In this document: piece by piece, positions 53,430-64,000 of the stretch | Numbering within the stretch: position 1 is the stretch's first letter | Layout: every line of letters begins with the position of its first letter | Assembly: GCA_013398615.1 (NCBI GenBank) | Contig: VZSR01001685.1 | Coordinates: forward strand, 5,800,987-5,864,986 | Origin: Brachypodius melanocephalos | Lineage: Eukaryota > Chordata > Aves > Passeriformes > Pycnonotidae | DNA length: 64,000 nucleotides | Direction of reading: 5' to 3' | Notes under the pieces: model-generated | Seen by the model: only the letters and a program-made list of their open reading frames with translations | What the model was told of the DNA's origin: nothing | The model's database searches: none | Position numbers and translations under genes: made by a program

Positions 53430-53478
53430 AATCAAAGACTCATTTGGGTTGGAAAAGACCTTTAAGGTCCTTGAGTCT
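53430..53478 (-). mobile_element. CR1 LINE 3' tail fragment
   Basis: About 49 bp match the reverse complement of the extreme 3' end of avian CR1, around 'TGGGTTGGAAAAGACCTTTA'. The 3' end is at about 53430. Only the tail remains, so it is an inactive, strongly 5'-truncated insertion. The homology stops abruptly at about 53478, next to sequence leading to a short tandem array. Confidence 0.8.
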
Positions 53479-53554
53479 GAAGTAATTTGGTTTACACCTT
53501 ATAGTTGGCCAAAATGGCGCCAAAATGTCACCAAAATTTTTCTAAGGTTAAACC

Positions 53555-53633
53555 ACATGTATAAAATGAATAAAATGAATAAAACATGTATAACATGTAT
53601 AAAATGGAGATAAAATGAATTTGGAGAATGAAT
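53555..53633. repeat. Irregular AATAAAATG/CATGTATAA repeat array
   Basis: About 80 bp of mixed short units: ATAAAATGA about four times and CATGTATAA about three times, interleaved. It lies about 80 bp beyond the CR1 tail and is probably a compound microsatellite. Confidence 0.75.
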
Positions 53634-54742
53634 AAGCCAGAAAAAAAAACCACAGACATTTTCCTTAGCCATTTTATTTTGTGGCACTCATGATGTGTGA
53701 TTAGTATGGAACAGTCTGTCGCTGGCTCTGCCAATTTCAATTTGGGGTTGAAAGATATTAGATAGTGTCTGAGAGGGGCACAAGCCCCCTCAAACTTACA
53801 TTAGCAGCAGTGGTTGGATAAGGAGAGCTGGTGGGAGGGCACAGAGTGCAGTAATTGCCAGGTAAGCCCTGATGCTAGTGAGGAAAAATTGCTGATGTGT
53901 GAAGGCTGTCCCCATGGACACATTTGGACAACAGATAAGCATTCTGTTGTGGCTGAGGATGAAAGGAGTTCCTATTCTCCCAAAATCTCTGGTATGTTCT
54001 GGCAGAGGAATTTCAAGTCCATCACAACATTCCAAGTCGACAAAATTTTTCAGCGTTTCTTCCACTCTTAATTGAAAGAGAGACAAAAATGAGAGGAGAC
54101 AGCAGTGCAGAAGCACAATCAAATTAAATGTCATTTTAAAAGAAAGTAACGTTGGAACCCTTTCAAATTTTGGAATACATTATCATAAATGTGTAGTTGT
54201 GTAAAAATTAGTGTTTCGGGATGTTCTGTAATAATGGCTAAAGCAATCATCCATGTATTACCTAAAGGCAGTATAGTGGCATTGTTAAATATGATGCCTC
54301 AAACTCTCCTTTATTAATATCCTCATTTTCTCATTTTTAAAACACATTTTCCAAATGTTCCTCATCCAAGAAAACATTTCCCATGACAGATAATTGATTT
54401 CAGATTTAAAAACAAACAGAAACCCCGATGGCAACCAACATATCCACTGAAAAATCAGCCATTGTTAAGCCCCAGTGATTTCTAATATACTTGCAGATAT
54501 CTGCAGTACTGTCCTCATGTTCTGGAAGAAGGATGTGAAACTCTGACACAGGAGATTTGAAACAGCCTGCACCAGAATTTCCTGGCAATTACTGTACTCA
54601 TGCAAAACTGCTTAAATTTAGTCAGTCATCCACTCAGGGAAAGAAAGGGCTGGGGATAAAGGAGCTCCACAAGTGTCCCCTAGTTGTCACCTGGACTCTC
54701 TGAAAACAGATTTGGCAGATATAAATTAGGATTTTTAAAAAT

Positions 54743-54760
54743 GGGGGGGGGAGGTGGTGG
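54743..54760 (+). repeat. G-run with GG repeats
   Basis: Nine consecutive G residues are followed by AGGTGGTGG. It could form a G-quadruplex with two-tier stacks, but this is only sequence potential. Confidence 0.6.
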
Positions 54761-56117
54761 AATAAATCAACCAAACCACCAAACCCACTCTTCTCATACG
54801 AAGTACACATGAAAAAAGCCTGCTGTTATAGGATATCTGTTCAGGCTGCAAAATCAGGCCCTCAAAAGCAAGGACATGGCACAATCAAGGCTCTAGTGCT
54901 CAGAGACCAGAAATTACTTGTGCTGCAGGGTAGTCCAAAGATTGTCGGTTTTGCCCCTTGGACTTGATTGCATTTTTTTGGAAGTGGAGAGACACGGACA
55001 AGGAGTCCAATGCTGCAGGCAAGTTATTTAAAGCAAACTTTGAAAACCCCACTTTCAAGGGTACCTAAGCACTTACAGATGCTGACTTATGCCCCCTGAC
55101 ATTATGAGTTATTAGACACTTTCATCCAGATGGGTGTTTTGGAAAATCCAAGCAGATGTTTAAGTACCTTCAAAAATCATATCTGAATGGAGATCACATT
55201 AATTTTGTGTTAATAATGTGGTGACCAGCTTATTAAGGAAAACAACTCTTAACTGCTTTCGCTCAACTGGACAAAAACCATAATAAAATAAATAAAAGGG
55301 CTTATTGGAGGGAAAAAAATCATTAAAATTTTCTTATTTATTTGGTATATTGAAGGTCACTTTATTGAACAAATAAAATGTCTCCTAGGCACACTGTAAA
55401 TTTTCAGTCAAACTCCCTTTTCCACCCAAAGGCAATGAACTGGACCACACATCTCTTTACAGAGAGTAATATAAAAGATACAAAGCAATAATAAAAAAAT
55501 AATCTATTATTTTGTTTATATTTCTTATTCAGGTTGAGCAACAAAACCACTCAGGGACAACGTAGGGTCCAAACCACAAAATATCATATAAAACATTCCC
55601 AAGAAACTTAAACAAAGTAATTTCCCAGATTTTCACTTGTTTGTTTGTTACTTATTAGCCATTTGTAAATCCTACCAGCATTCCTCTGTGGTACTAGAAC
55701 AAGTGAAAAGAGAATATTGTCTGAAGAAATATTTTTATCCTAATGTCTTTCAGAAACATTCACAGCAGATATCTGGATTTCTTTAATGCAAATATCCACC
55801 ACAAACTTTTAACTTTCCTAGAGCAGTTGTAACTACCTGTGTTTGCAAAAGTCTTCCTATTGGCAAAATTAGGCCACGAAATACTTTTTCCTTTGCACCT
55901 AGACAAGAAAGGGAGCCAATCTCACTTGCACACTTGAAAGGAGGAAACAGAAGCTCTGTTGTTCTTCATCTAACAGGCTCTCATTAGAGATATCCATAGC
56001 TACATTAGAGATATTCTACTACTATCCAGAAAATTAGGAGTAGCAGCATCTTTGGAACAGGGGATGTGGTATTTTCTACAAACAGCACTTTCATAAACCA
56101 ACAGTATCCACACTCAC

Positions 56118-56190
56118 CTGACTATCTTCATGTCAGAGCCATAGGCACTGGTAGCCACTCTACTGTCTTCAGCAGACTTTGGAGGAGTTG
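56118..56190 (-). other. Candidate internal exon
   Basis: On the minus strand a 73-bp segment lies between an acceptor (TTGTTCATTTAG, with a TTGAC branch-like site upstream) and a consensus donor (CAG before GTGAGTG). Only one frame is open: 23 codons, beginning Thr-Pro-Pro-Lys-Ser-Ala-Glu-Asp and ending Asp-Met-Lys-Ile-Val. The peptide is hydrophilic and has no low-complexity bias. It starts with two bases and ends with two bases of split codons, and the end fits a one-base start at 42688. I do not recognise the protein. One open frame of this size is common by chance. Confidence 0.25.
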
Positions 56191-59100
56191 CTAAATGAAC
56201 AACTGACCTGAGTCAAATTCTTACACATGATTTTATTTTCTTTACCTCTCTAGTAATATAAATGGGCACCTCTAGATGATTAAGTGGAGACCTTCAGCTC
56301 TGGAAAACTCTTGGTCCTGCTTTTAAAGCTACAAGATGAAATGTTCCTGTGACAGATGCAGCATGCAGGAGTTCTATGCTCCTCACTCTACCAACATGTG
56401 CATACCCCTCATTTCTGAGACTGCCACCAGCTTCCACTAGACAACTCCAAATGAAGATATCTTAAACAAGACTGGTCCTTCAGCAGCCCCTGCTTGGAAG
56501 CACAACAAATTATGAATCCAACAGAGTGATAATTTTACTTAAATCTGATTTTATCTCATCAGACATCTGTAAGTGCAAGTAGATTGGTAATGTACACTCT
56601 TCTCTCCTGTGGCAGGGATTTGAGCTGACAGCCCCATCAGAGAAGATTTCCTGTCATTGTTACACTTCTTGTTACTATGTAAAGAAGCCAGGACTGCTAA
56701 TGAAAACTACTTTTTTGGTACCATTTTCAATTATAAGAAGATTTGTGAAGGGTTTTTGGAGATGTTGTGCTGATTCCTTGCCTCTGTATTACCTCCCACA
56801 TTCGTCTTTTTATTTTGTCTTTCATCTCCTTTCTGATGCCCTACATCCCATCATGCCACACTGCACTCATTAAATAAACCCCTAAATCTAGCTTTTGTCT
56901 AGCACTAATCCTTTTATTTCCTAAATCTTATTTAATCCAAAGGGCTTCCTTTCATCTCTTTAACTGTCAGTTGGATCACTACTGTTTCCTATCAACAGCT
57001 CCTGAAAATCCTGTATGGAGTTAAAAAGCTTTCAAGTGTTTCTATGATTCTCATTAGATTCTGCTCTCCCCAACACCTGCTAAAGACCACATTGCTGCTG
57101 CTCCCTCATCCTGACACAGCTCACAGGCAATAATCACATTACAAAGGGTTTTCCCACCTTTTCTGGAAAACTCTCTGCCCTAGTTTCAGCCCGTACATTA
57201 GCAAGACTTGGTTAAACATGCATTGTTCAATATAGGGCAGAAGCTTTTAGGTAGAAGTGATCAAGGAGAGGGTTGCAAGGAAAGCTTTCCCTGGCACCAC
57301 AAGGAAAAGTTCTCAGTTGGTTTTTCATGCATTAAATCATTGTTTGCATGAAAAGGTGTCGGTATTTCTGCCTTGTGCTCCTGTTTCTCCTTTTGATCCC
57401 TCAGTGGCCAGTGGAGCAAAACCAGTGGAAGAAGCAGCTTTCAAAAGTCTCTCCCTGTAAGGAGCACCCATTTGCTAACACCTATCAGGTGTCCAGTGAG
57501 AGGACACCCCAGTTCCCACACTGCCCATTTGCAGAGCATGCATGCCAGCTCTTTGCTCCCAGCCTTTACTGGCCCAGAGCAGCTCCTCACACTGCCCTGT
57601 TCTGCAGCTCTCTGAGAGGCTGTACAAACACCTCAGGAATTTTCTGCTCCTTGCAACCCCCCATGGTGCACGTGACAGCAGTGGAAGCCAAAGCCCAGAG
57701 ATGATAAGTGTACAAATACCATTCCCTCCAAAGGGAGGCAGAGCTGCTATTGCTGTGCCATGCTGGGAGGGGAATCCTCATCACACCACCCACCCTTCCT
57801 CCAGACACCCCCTTACCTCCTTTCAAAAGCATTTGTTGGTTTTAAAAAGTCCAGAGGTGACCAGTCATTTTTACACCCTGCTAGACAAATAGCCCAGAAT
57901 ATCAGATTTAGCAGATCAGATATAATATAAAATGTGTGAGGTTTATTTCCATTTTCCCCTTCAGGAAGTGACTATGAACACATGAATGGCACCAGGGTTG
58001 GTGTGCTGAGTTGTGAGCACCCTTGTTCCTCACTGACACATGCCACACACAGAGAAAAAGACCATTCAGAGCCACCACTGAGCAGCAAGAACATGATCTC
58101 TCTCAAACCCTAAAGTTCAGGCCTGGGATTTCATGCTGAATGCTGCCATGTAACCCATTGCATGTAACCAGTTAAACTGGCTGGATGGCTGCTGCAGTCC
58201 ACAGCTGCTCTGGTTTGCACTCAGCAGCAAGTTGTTATTTGCTTCCTTTTGCACAATACAAGCCTCATCTCTCTGCAGACATGCACTAGCATGTCTGCTA
58301 CCTTTGCACTACCATACCCATGTCTCAGGGTGGGTCCAAGCAAGTTTAGTGAAACTATAGAGGCTTTTTTTTAATGCTGAAATATTGTCTAAGAAGGCAA
58401 TGGCAGGATGAATGGGACTGAAACGAGCATGGGAACACAGTAACTGTAAATTTGTCCTCACTCGTCTCTTTCATATAATGTTTATTCAAAATCTTCTAAT
58501 GTTTTTAATTAGATTTTGCTCATTGTGAGTTCTGTATTTTACTCATGTAATAGTACTCTAATGAAGTTAACTAAGAGCTACAAAATTCAGAGCTGGATTT
58601 TTAAAAAATCTTTCAAAACCACAAATGTCTTATACTGATGGTTGAACAATCTGCCTCAGGATCCAGAATCCGGCCTTTCCTCCAACTCAGGTATCAAACA
58701 TTCCTACCCAGAAGGTCATCAACCACCCTTGGAACCCCTTTCTTCAGTGTGGGTGTGATAACAGGACCCAACCCAGCCAAACCTCCCAGAGGCAATTTTC
58801 CAGCATGGTTCTGGAAATTGCAGTGAGCCAGGAGTGGCCACAATAGCCACTGGGAGAAGACATGAGCTGCATAGATATGAACCACGCTGTGCCAGTTCCC
58901 CTCCATGCTGAGCACAGGGCTGGGAGACCAGGACCTGGCTGTCTCATTTACCTATTCCTGACAGATGCAGAAAAGCAGAGAAAGAAGTTTCAGGTCTCCC
59001 CAGTCATTTATAATGCTACTTCATCTTCATCCATCAAAAGGTATGTGATTTCAGATACCAAATAAAACTATTTACTAATTAAAGGGGAGTTCTCTCAGCA

Positions 59101-61638
59101 AAATCAAAATTTTTCCCTGTGATATCTGTGAAAGCAAAGCCAAAGGAAGAAGTAGACAGTGCTGCTGAAAACTCAAATTAACACCATTAGTTTAAAAACA
59201 AACTGCTACTTTACAGCCAGGTAAGGCTATAGCAATGTGAAGGATGTAGTGTGAATGTAATTTGAGTGCAACAACTTAAAGCTAAAGAACAACGAGTCCT
59301 GCTGCCCTTTGAGCCTGATGGAGGAGTCTGCAGAAATGCTCCTGTGAAAGAAGGGCCACAACTGATCTGGGGGTTATGGAGGCGTGTGTTGCTACGAGAC
59401 AGTCTTGGACTAAAAAACAGTAGCACTTGCACATATTTTTCAGGTGACAGAATGTTGAGAACCATAGACAATGTGAAGGAAATTATTTTAGAATTCATAA
59501 CTCCTTCGTCATCTCCAGATTTGCCACGTTAACCTGAAGTGACATGAAAGAACAGAAATGTGTTAATATTGGGAATGTAGGATAGCTCCTGTTCTCTAAC
59601 GACACGGCACCTCCAGCAACGAGAGGGACAGCAGTATAGTCCACCAATTCTTCAAAGCCATCTGGAGACCAGTTTTAAGTCAAGAGACCTGCCATGGTCT
59701 GTATCTTGTAGGGTGCATTCAGCAAGATCCATCTCTCATGCAGACAAAACTTGCCAATGTACCAGCAAAGTTCCTCACACAAAGTAGCAGCGGTGATTTT
59801 CCTGCACTTAACAAAACACAAAGTGAGCAGAAGTGACAGTAGTATGAGGTGTAACTGGCAAATGATCCTTTGTCTCCTGGGTAATTTTAATAGGGGCTGT
59901 GGCAATATTTTTAAAACACACAGAGGAAGGAAACATTGGACATAAGGCTCAAAATCTGCCTAAAACTTTCTAAAGTGTCATGTAATTGGCTAAATGCTTA
60001 GCTGAGGTTCCTCTGGCGGGTTTACTACTTCTGCCATGGCTTTTGTTCCAAAAACACACAGGCAAAAACAGCACCTGGGCATATTCCACAAACAAAGGCA
60101 AATTGGAGTAATGTAAAAGAAAATTCTCAAGATTCTCATTTTTTATCTGGTTTCACTGTAGTCTTTCATAACCTGAGGTCATCCTTCTCCAGGAATTATA
60201 TGATTTGCTCTTTACCAAAGCAGTTCACAATTAGTAAATATGTTTTATAGGAGAAAGCTGGAAGGGAAGCAAAATAATCACACTTGGGTCTTGAATTTCT
60301 TTTTCATTTTTGATGAAAAATCCAAAATTATTTTCCCAACTCTTTTTTTTCTAAATGAAGAGAAATGTTTCAGAGAGCCAACTTGAAGCTATTCAAGGAG
60401 CTACTTAGCAGTTTGCCCTGGGAATCTGTTCTGAGGGTTTAGGGGTACATGAGTGCTGCTCAGTTTAAAAGAATCATCTTTTAAAAACACAGGAGCAGGC
60501 AATCCCACTGTGTCTTAAGTCAAGAAAGCAGGGAAGGTGACCAGCTTGGCTGAACAGGAAACTCTACTTGGAATGAAGAAGAAATAGTAGGTTTGCTGGA
60601 AGTGAGGTCAGACTTCACAGGAAGTTCACAGGTGGTCAATGATTGCAAATCTTTTGGATGTGAGCAGTACCTATTCATTACTGATGGTTGGTTTGGGGCT
60701 TTTTTAGCTCCTCAAACTAATTTTTAGAAATTTCTAAGCTACTTCCTAGGGAAAAACGAAGGGGCTTGAGAACAACAGCACCCCATTAGAGATAAGGTCC
60801 ATCTGTCTCAACACTGTCTCCAAGCTGGCCAATCACTTCTCTAAAGGAGACCATGAGCAGTGCAAGGCAACTATGGATGGTGATGTTTTGTGGTAAATAC
60901 AACATTTACTAAAAACAAGCTGTAAAAGTTTTCCATTGTAAACACAACTTCTCTTGTGGAGCTCATAATTGCTATTGCTGTCACCTTCATCATCAAATTA
61001 TCATTCAGCCAAGGAACTGCTGATTAAAGTCATCAACTTGTTGTAGTTATAAAAGAAGAAAAGCAGGAAGGGTAAATAATAACACAGAAATTATTTAAAA
61101 AACAGCCTTGACACAGGGAAAATTAAATCCTTTCCACCACTCACATTGCCAGCTAAATGTTTGTGTTTATCTCTTCCCACCCTTTGTGCTATCCTGGATG
61201 TGAGGGATGGCTGCATCTTTGGTGAGGCACTGAAGCAGCCTGATGGGCAGCAGCAGCATTTTCCAGGGACTACAGGACCACTTCAGAGACCCCTGAGAAC
61301 AGACTGAATCACAGCACTGTCTGTGTGATCAGCTCTCTCTCCCAAAGCATCTGGATGGAGCCCCAGACAAGAGATGCTCAGAAAAGGAGTTGGCTGCTGG
61401 CCCTGCTGCAGATGAAGAATCTGAGCAGCACAGAGAGCACAGGGCAAGGGAGGGCATTATTTCCAGTGGAGGGAGAGATGCAGCCAAAAGATGCCCCAGA
61501 TTTGAAGGAGCTTTATCAAAATACAGAATCAACCCATTTACTTCCAAAAGGAGGGAGGAAAGACCAGGATAAATTGACAGGATTTTGAAAGGTCATTCCC
61601 AAATCTAGTGGCTAAATCTAGCCGAATCAAGGCATAAT

Positions 61639-61662
61639 TTCTTCTCTTCTTCTTCTTCACAG
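61639..61662 (+). repeat. CTT-rich tract, also a strong splice-acceptor-like site
   Basis: A (CTT)n-like pyrimidine tract of about 20 bases ends in CACAG. It is both a small simple repeat and an excellent 3' splice-site sequence. Confidence 0.6.
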
Positions 61663-61828
61663 AATTTAGAGCAAGAGAGTCAAGTCCAAATCAGCCCCAA
61701 TTCCCCAACAGGATTATTCACACTGTGGATTCATGTGTACACAGAGGGGAACAATGGCATTTTCAGGGTTCCTCTGATGTGCCTGTCAGCCTTTCTGATC
61801 CATTTTGCACAGGTGCAAACAGCACTAG
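61663..61828 (+). other. Candidate exon, first of a plus-strand cluster
   Basis: A 166-bp segment lies between the CTT-rich acceptor and an AG/GTAAAA donor. Two of its three frames are open throughout (54-55 codons). The frame that skips two bases leaves two bases at the donor and joins in phase with the segment at 62687. No domain is recognised. Two open frames at once is a sign of stop depletion and weakens the coding case. Confidence 0.2.
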
Positions 61829-62686
61829 GTAAAAACCAGTTGTGAACTGTTTCCAGTGCCACAGGGGATTGAGTTCTGATGTTATAATAAGATCTGGGGA
61901 CACAGCAAGCAGGTATTAGACTGACCAAGAGGTTCCTGCACACAGGATCAAGCACCAGTTTAGCTGGAAGATGGAGGTAGGGGGCCAGTGTTGTAGGGAA
62001 GCTGTAACCCATGTGTTAGCATCCCCTGGAGCAGCCTGTTCACTCCCACATCGTGCAACTGATGTGCAGTCACATGAAATTGAGATGGCATTGAGTGCAT
62101 GCCAAGGGTGGACACTGCCCTGACTGGCATGGGGAGGAATCCCTACACTGCCCAGGTCAGATGCCATGGTCACAAAGGGTGACTGTGCTTCACCACATGA
62201 AGAGAAACAGAAATCTCTGCAGTCAGATGTGTTCCTTTCTTATGGAAGTAGTGGGTTGTAGCACAAGTCTCAGCTCTGAACTAGATCATGTGGAGAAGCA
62301 GGATGGCATATTGAGCTGCTCTCCCATCCCCTCCTCACAAAAGACAGCAAATTGCCTATTGTTCTTTATTTTCTTGCACATCATTTTGAAAAAGCCTTAC
62401 AAACACTAATTTGGCTGTTTGCCAGAATGAAAGCACCCCTAACATTCAGAAATGGCAGTAGAATAATTAGGCACAGGCAGTCTTTTTGCACAGAAAGTGA
62501 AATAAACTGAAATACTCTCACAGGCATGGCCATTGAATATACCAAAAGTTCTTCTGAGCTCCGAGAAAGCCTGAAACATGCTGCTTCAGTGCTAATACTT
62601 TTACTTTTGGTAACCACCCAGACTTGGAGTGGCTAAAAGTGCTGGTCCAGGACAGCTCATGCGTTTGTTCTCCCTTTCACTCACAG

Positions 62687-62852
62687 CCTCTTGTGCTTGC
62701 TGTCAAACACTGGTAATTCCCTTACTGCGGACCACTGCACCTTTGGGACCACGGGAGTAAAACAGTCAAGCCACCAGCTCTTTGTATCAACTCAGTGCTG
62801 CAGGAGAGAAGCAGAAAGTCCTCCTGGAACCCGAGCAACATGCCAGTATAAG
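62687..62852 (+). other. Candidate exon, second of a plus-strand cluster
   Basis: The acceptor is strong (CTCCCTTTCACTCACAG) and the donor is AAG/GTAAAA. One frame, skipping one base, is open for all 55 codons and ends in phase 0. It contains six cysteines, including an adjacent pair. I do not recognise a family. The segment fits in phase with the candidates on either side. Confidence 0.22.
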
Positions 62853-63217
62853 GTAAAACAAACTGACCCTTTGAGCTTTACAGAGCATGAGGTGCAACCC
62901 ATGTGACCATCCTCACCAAAGAGCGAGAGTCTCCCTGTGACACAGCCACAGCTGTAATGAGATGCTCCAGCCACGGTCAACAGCCTGGACTGCCAGTCCC
63001 ACCCAACCCACCGTGGGGAGCCAGCATCTGCAGCACCCCTGGCTCTGAGCACCTCTGAGTGCTTATACAGACACTCCACACACTCCTTTTCTCTGCTGGG
63101 CAAAGCCTGGAACAGCGAGCCCAACAGTGGATGTGTAGGAAGTGGGATATGCAGCTAGTGGAGTACTGCTACGAAGAAAGGCAGGTTTATTCCCTCTCCA
63201 ATCTGATTTTTGCCTAG

Positions 63218-63380
63218 CGGGCAAACAGGGCCAGATGCAAGGGGCTCAGCTATTCCCCTTTGTTGCCCTCACACACACTAAGTCAGGGATACGTGAGCAC
63301 AACCCTGCCAGTGCCTCAGCCTGCAGCAGGAGCACCAGCGCTCCAGGTGTCCTCTCCTCCCTGCCGTGCACGTACTGGAG
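63218..63380 (+). other. Candidate exon, third of a plus-strand cluster
   Basis: The acceptor is strong (TCTGATTTTTGCCTAG) and the donor is GAG/GTAGGA. The phase-0 frame is open for 54 codons and is Pro-, Ser- and Ala-rich, leaving one base at the donor. A second frame is open almost to the donor as well. No domain is recognised. Confidence 0.2.
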
Positions 63381-64000
63381 GTAGGAAAGTTGTTCTTGGC
63401 AGAAATTCAGTGGGCATCTGTGCCTGCAAAGGTCTTCATTGCAGAAGAGGTGAGAGAGCTCCTGGGAGTCACTCAGGATTCTGGTAAACAGCAAACTTTT
63501 GCAACATGAGATTTAGCAGCACCTCAGAGAACTTAAAACAACTCCATTTCTAAATATTTGCCCCACCATTCAGTGAAGGTCCTACAGTATTTACATTCAC
63601 AGAGAACAGGGCTGGAGGGGATCCAGCCCAGGTAGACACATTCCCACACATGTGTCCCAATCCATCTGTGATTTTTGTCAGTGCCACTGCAGTCGCAGAC
63701 AGCAATGGAATAATTTCTCTCAGGACATTTTATTGACACAGATGTCTTACATATTTTTGTCTCCACTGCAGGAGACAGCACTGGGTTAGGCTCTGCAATT
63801 TCACACCACCTGCAGCTGGTTGGCAGAGCAGAGAAAACCCTACCTTTTAGAAAAAGTTAATTTTCAAGTCTTGCAGTCAGCACATGGTGCTTAGGGGGTC
63901 TGTGTAAAGCTCTGAAATCCAGTCCTTTTCCATGAATCCTTTATCTCTTGGAAAGGCAGCACAAAATAGAGAGATAGTCAAGTACTGTTACAGAAATTGT

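Larger units (their letters stand above)
53634..61300. other. Unique sequence with one exon-like segment
   Basis: No gene or transposon is recognised apart from the candidate at 56118-56190. A G-run lies at 54743-54760. The 112-codon minus-strand frame at 53796-54134 and the 116- and 118-codon frames at 57348-57892 show no domain. Poly-A-type repeats are rarer here than in the rest of the window. Confidence 0.5.
61301..64000. other. GC-richer end of the window with several exon-like segments
   Basis: From about 61.3 kb the sequence is less AT-rich and open frames become denser on both strands, including 61325-61588 + (87 codons), 62095-62409 + (104) and 62792-63124 - (110). No protein family is recognised in any of them. 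Three plus-strand exon-like segments are listed separately. The last 500 bp hold nothing recognisable. Confidence 0.4.

Noticed and set aside
53796..54134. 112-codon minus-strand frame with an acceptor-like CCCTCCCACCAG inside
   Set aside because: The implied exon would be only 28 bp and does not chain with the other candidates. No domain is seen.
57817..57870. Minus-strand exon-like segment with a GAG/GTAAGG donor
   Set aside because: One frame is open for about 18 codons, but its phase does not fit the 56118-56190 segment and the piece is short. Left out as probably chance.
1..64000. Endogenous retrovirus, CRISPR array, operon or other unusual multi-gene system
   Set aside because: No paired LTR-like ends, gag/pol-type frames, regularly spaced direct repeats or tightly packed coding genes were seen.

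Overview
The window looks like ordinary AT-rich nuclear DNA from a bird. The main evidence is a 3'-truncated CR1 LINE at 46688-47255, two short CR1 tails of the avian type (40298-40352 and 53430-53478), two much older CR1-type LINE relics (17180-17790 and 22020-23770), and many A-rich tracts of the AAAAC/AAACC kind. There are no operons, rRNAs, tRNAs, CRISPR arrays or bacterial signals. Nothing was searched against a database; identifications rest on recognising conserved sequence by eye.

Layout. 1-17 kb: unique AT-rich sequence with poly-A or A-rich tracts and small simple repeats, and no recognisable gene. 17-24 kb: two old CR1 relics on the + strand, both keeping recognisable reverse-transcriptase blocks but full of stops and indels. 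24-40 kb: mostly unique sequence, with A-rich tracts, a degenerate TTTATCC-like array at 29.7 kb, an 8-bp array at 35.0 kb, and a block near 38 kb containing a TATA-like motif and an exon-like segment. 40-48 kb: a CR1 tail, a CpG-containing patch at 42.8-43.1 kb next to a first-exon-like segment, and the best-preserved CR1 copy at 46.7 kb. 48-54 kb: a GC- and CpG-rich patch at 49.84-50.37 kb, a long A-rich tract and a short CR1 tail. 54-64 kb: unique sequence that becomes more GC-rich after about 61 kb, where three exon-like segments lie close together on the + strand.

No complete protein-coding gene is supported. The longest ATG-started frames (161, 144 and 143 codons) are about what chance gives in this length, resemble no family I know, and often overlap other open frames. 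The most interesting unexplained signals are exon-like segments with good splice sites and compatible phases: a minus-strand series (56118-56190, 42633-42688, 38528-38601) and a plus-strand cluster (61663-61828, 62687-62852, 63218-63380). They are hypotheses; RNA-seq or cross-species alignment would settle them. I found no convincing new biological system. The window most likely belongs to a gene desert or to very large introns.
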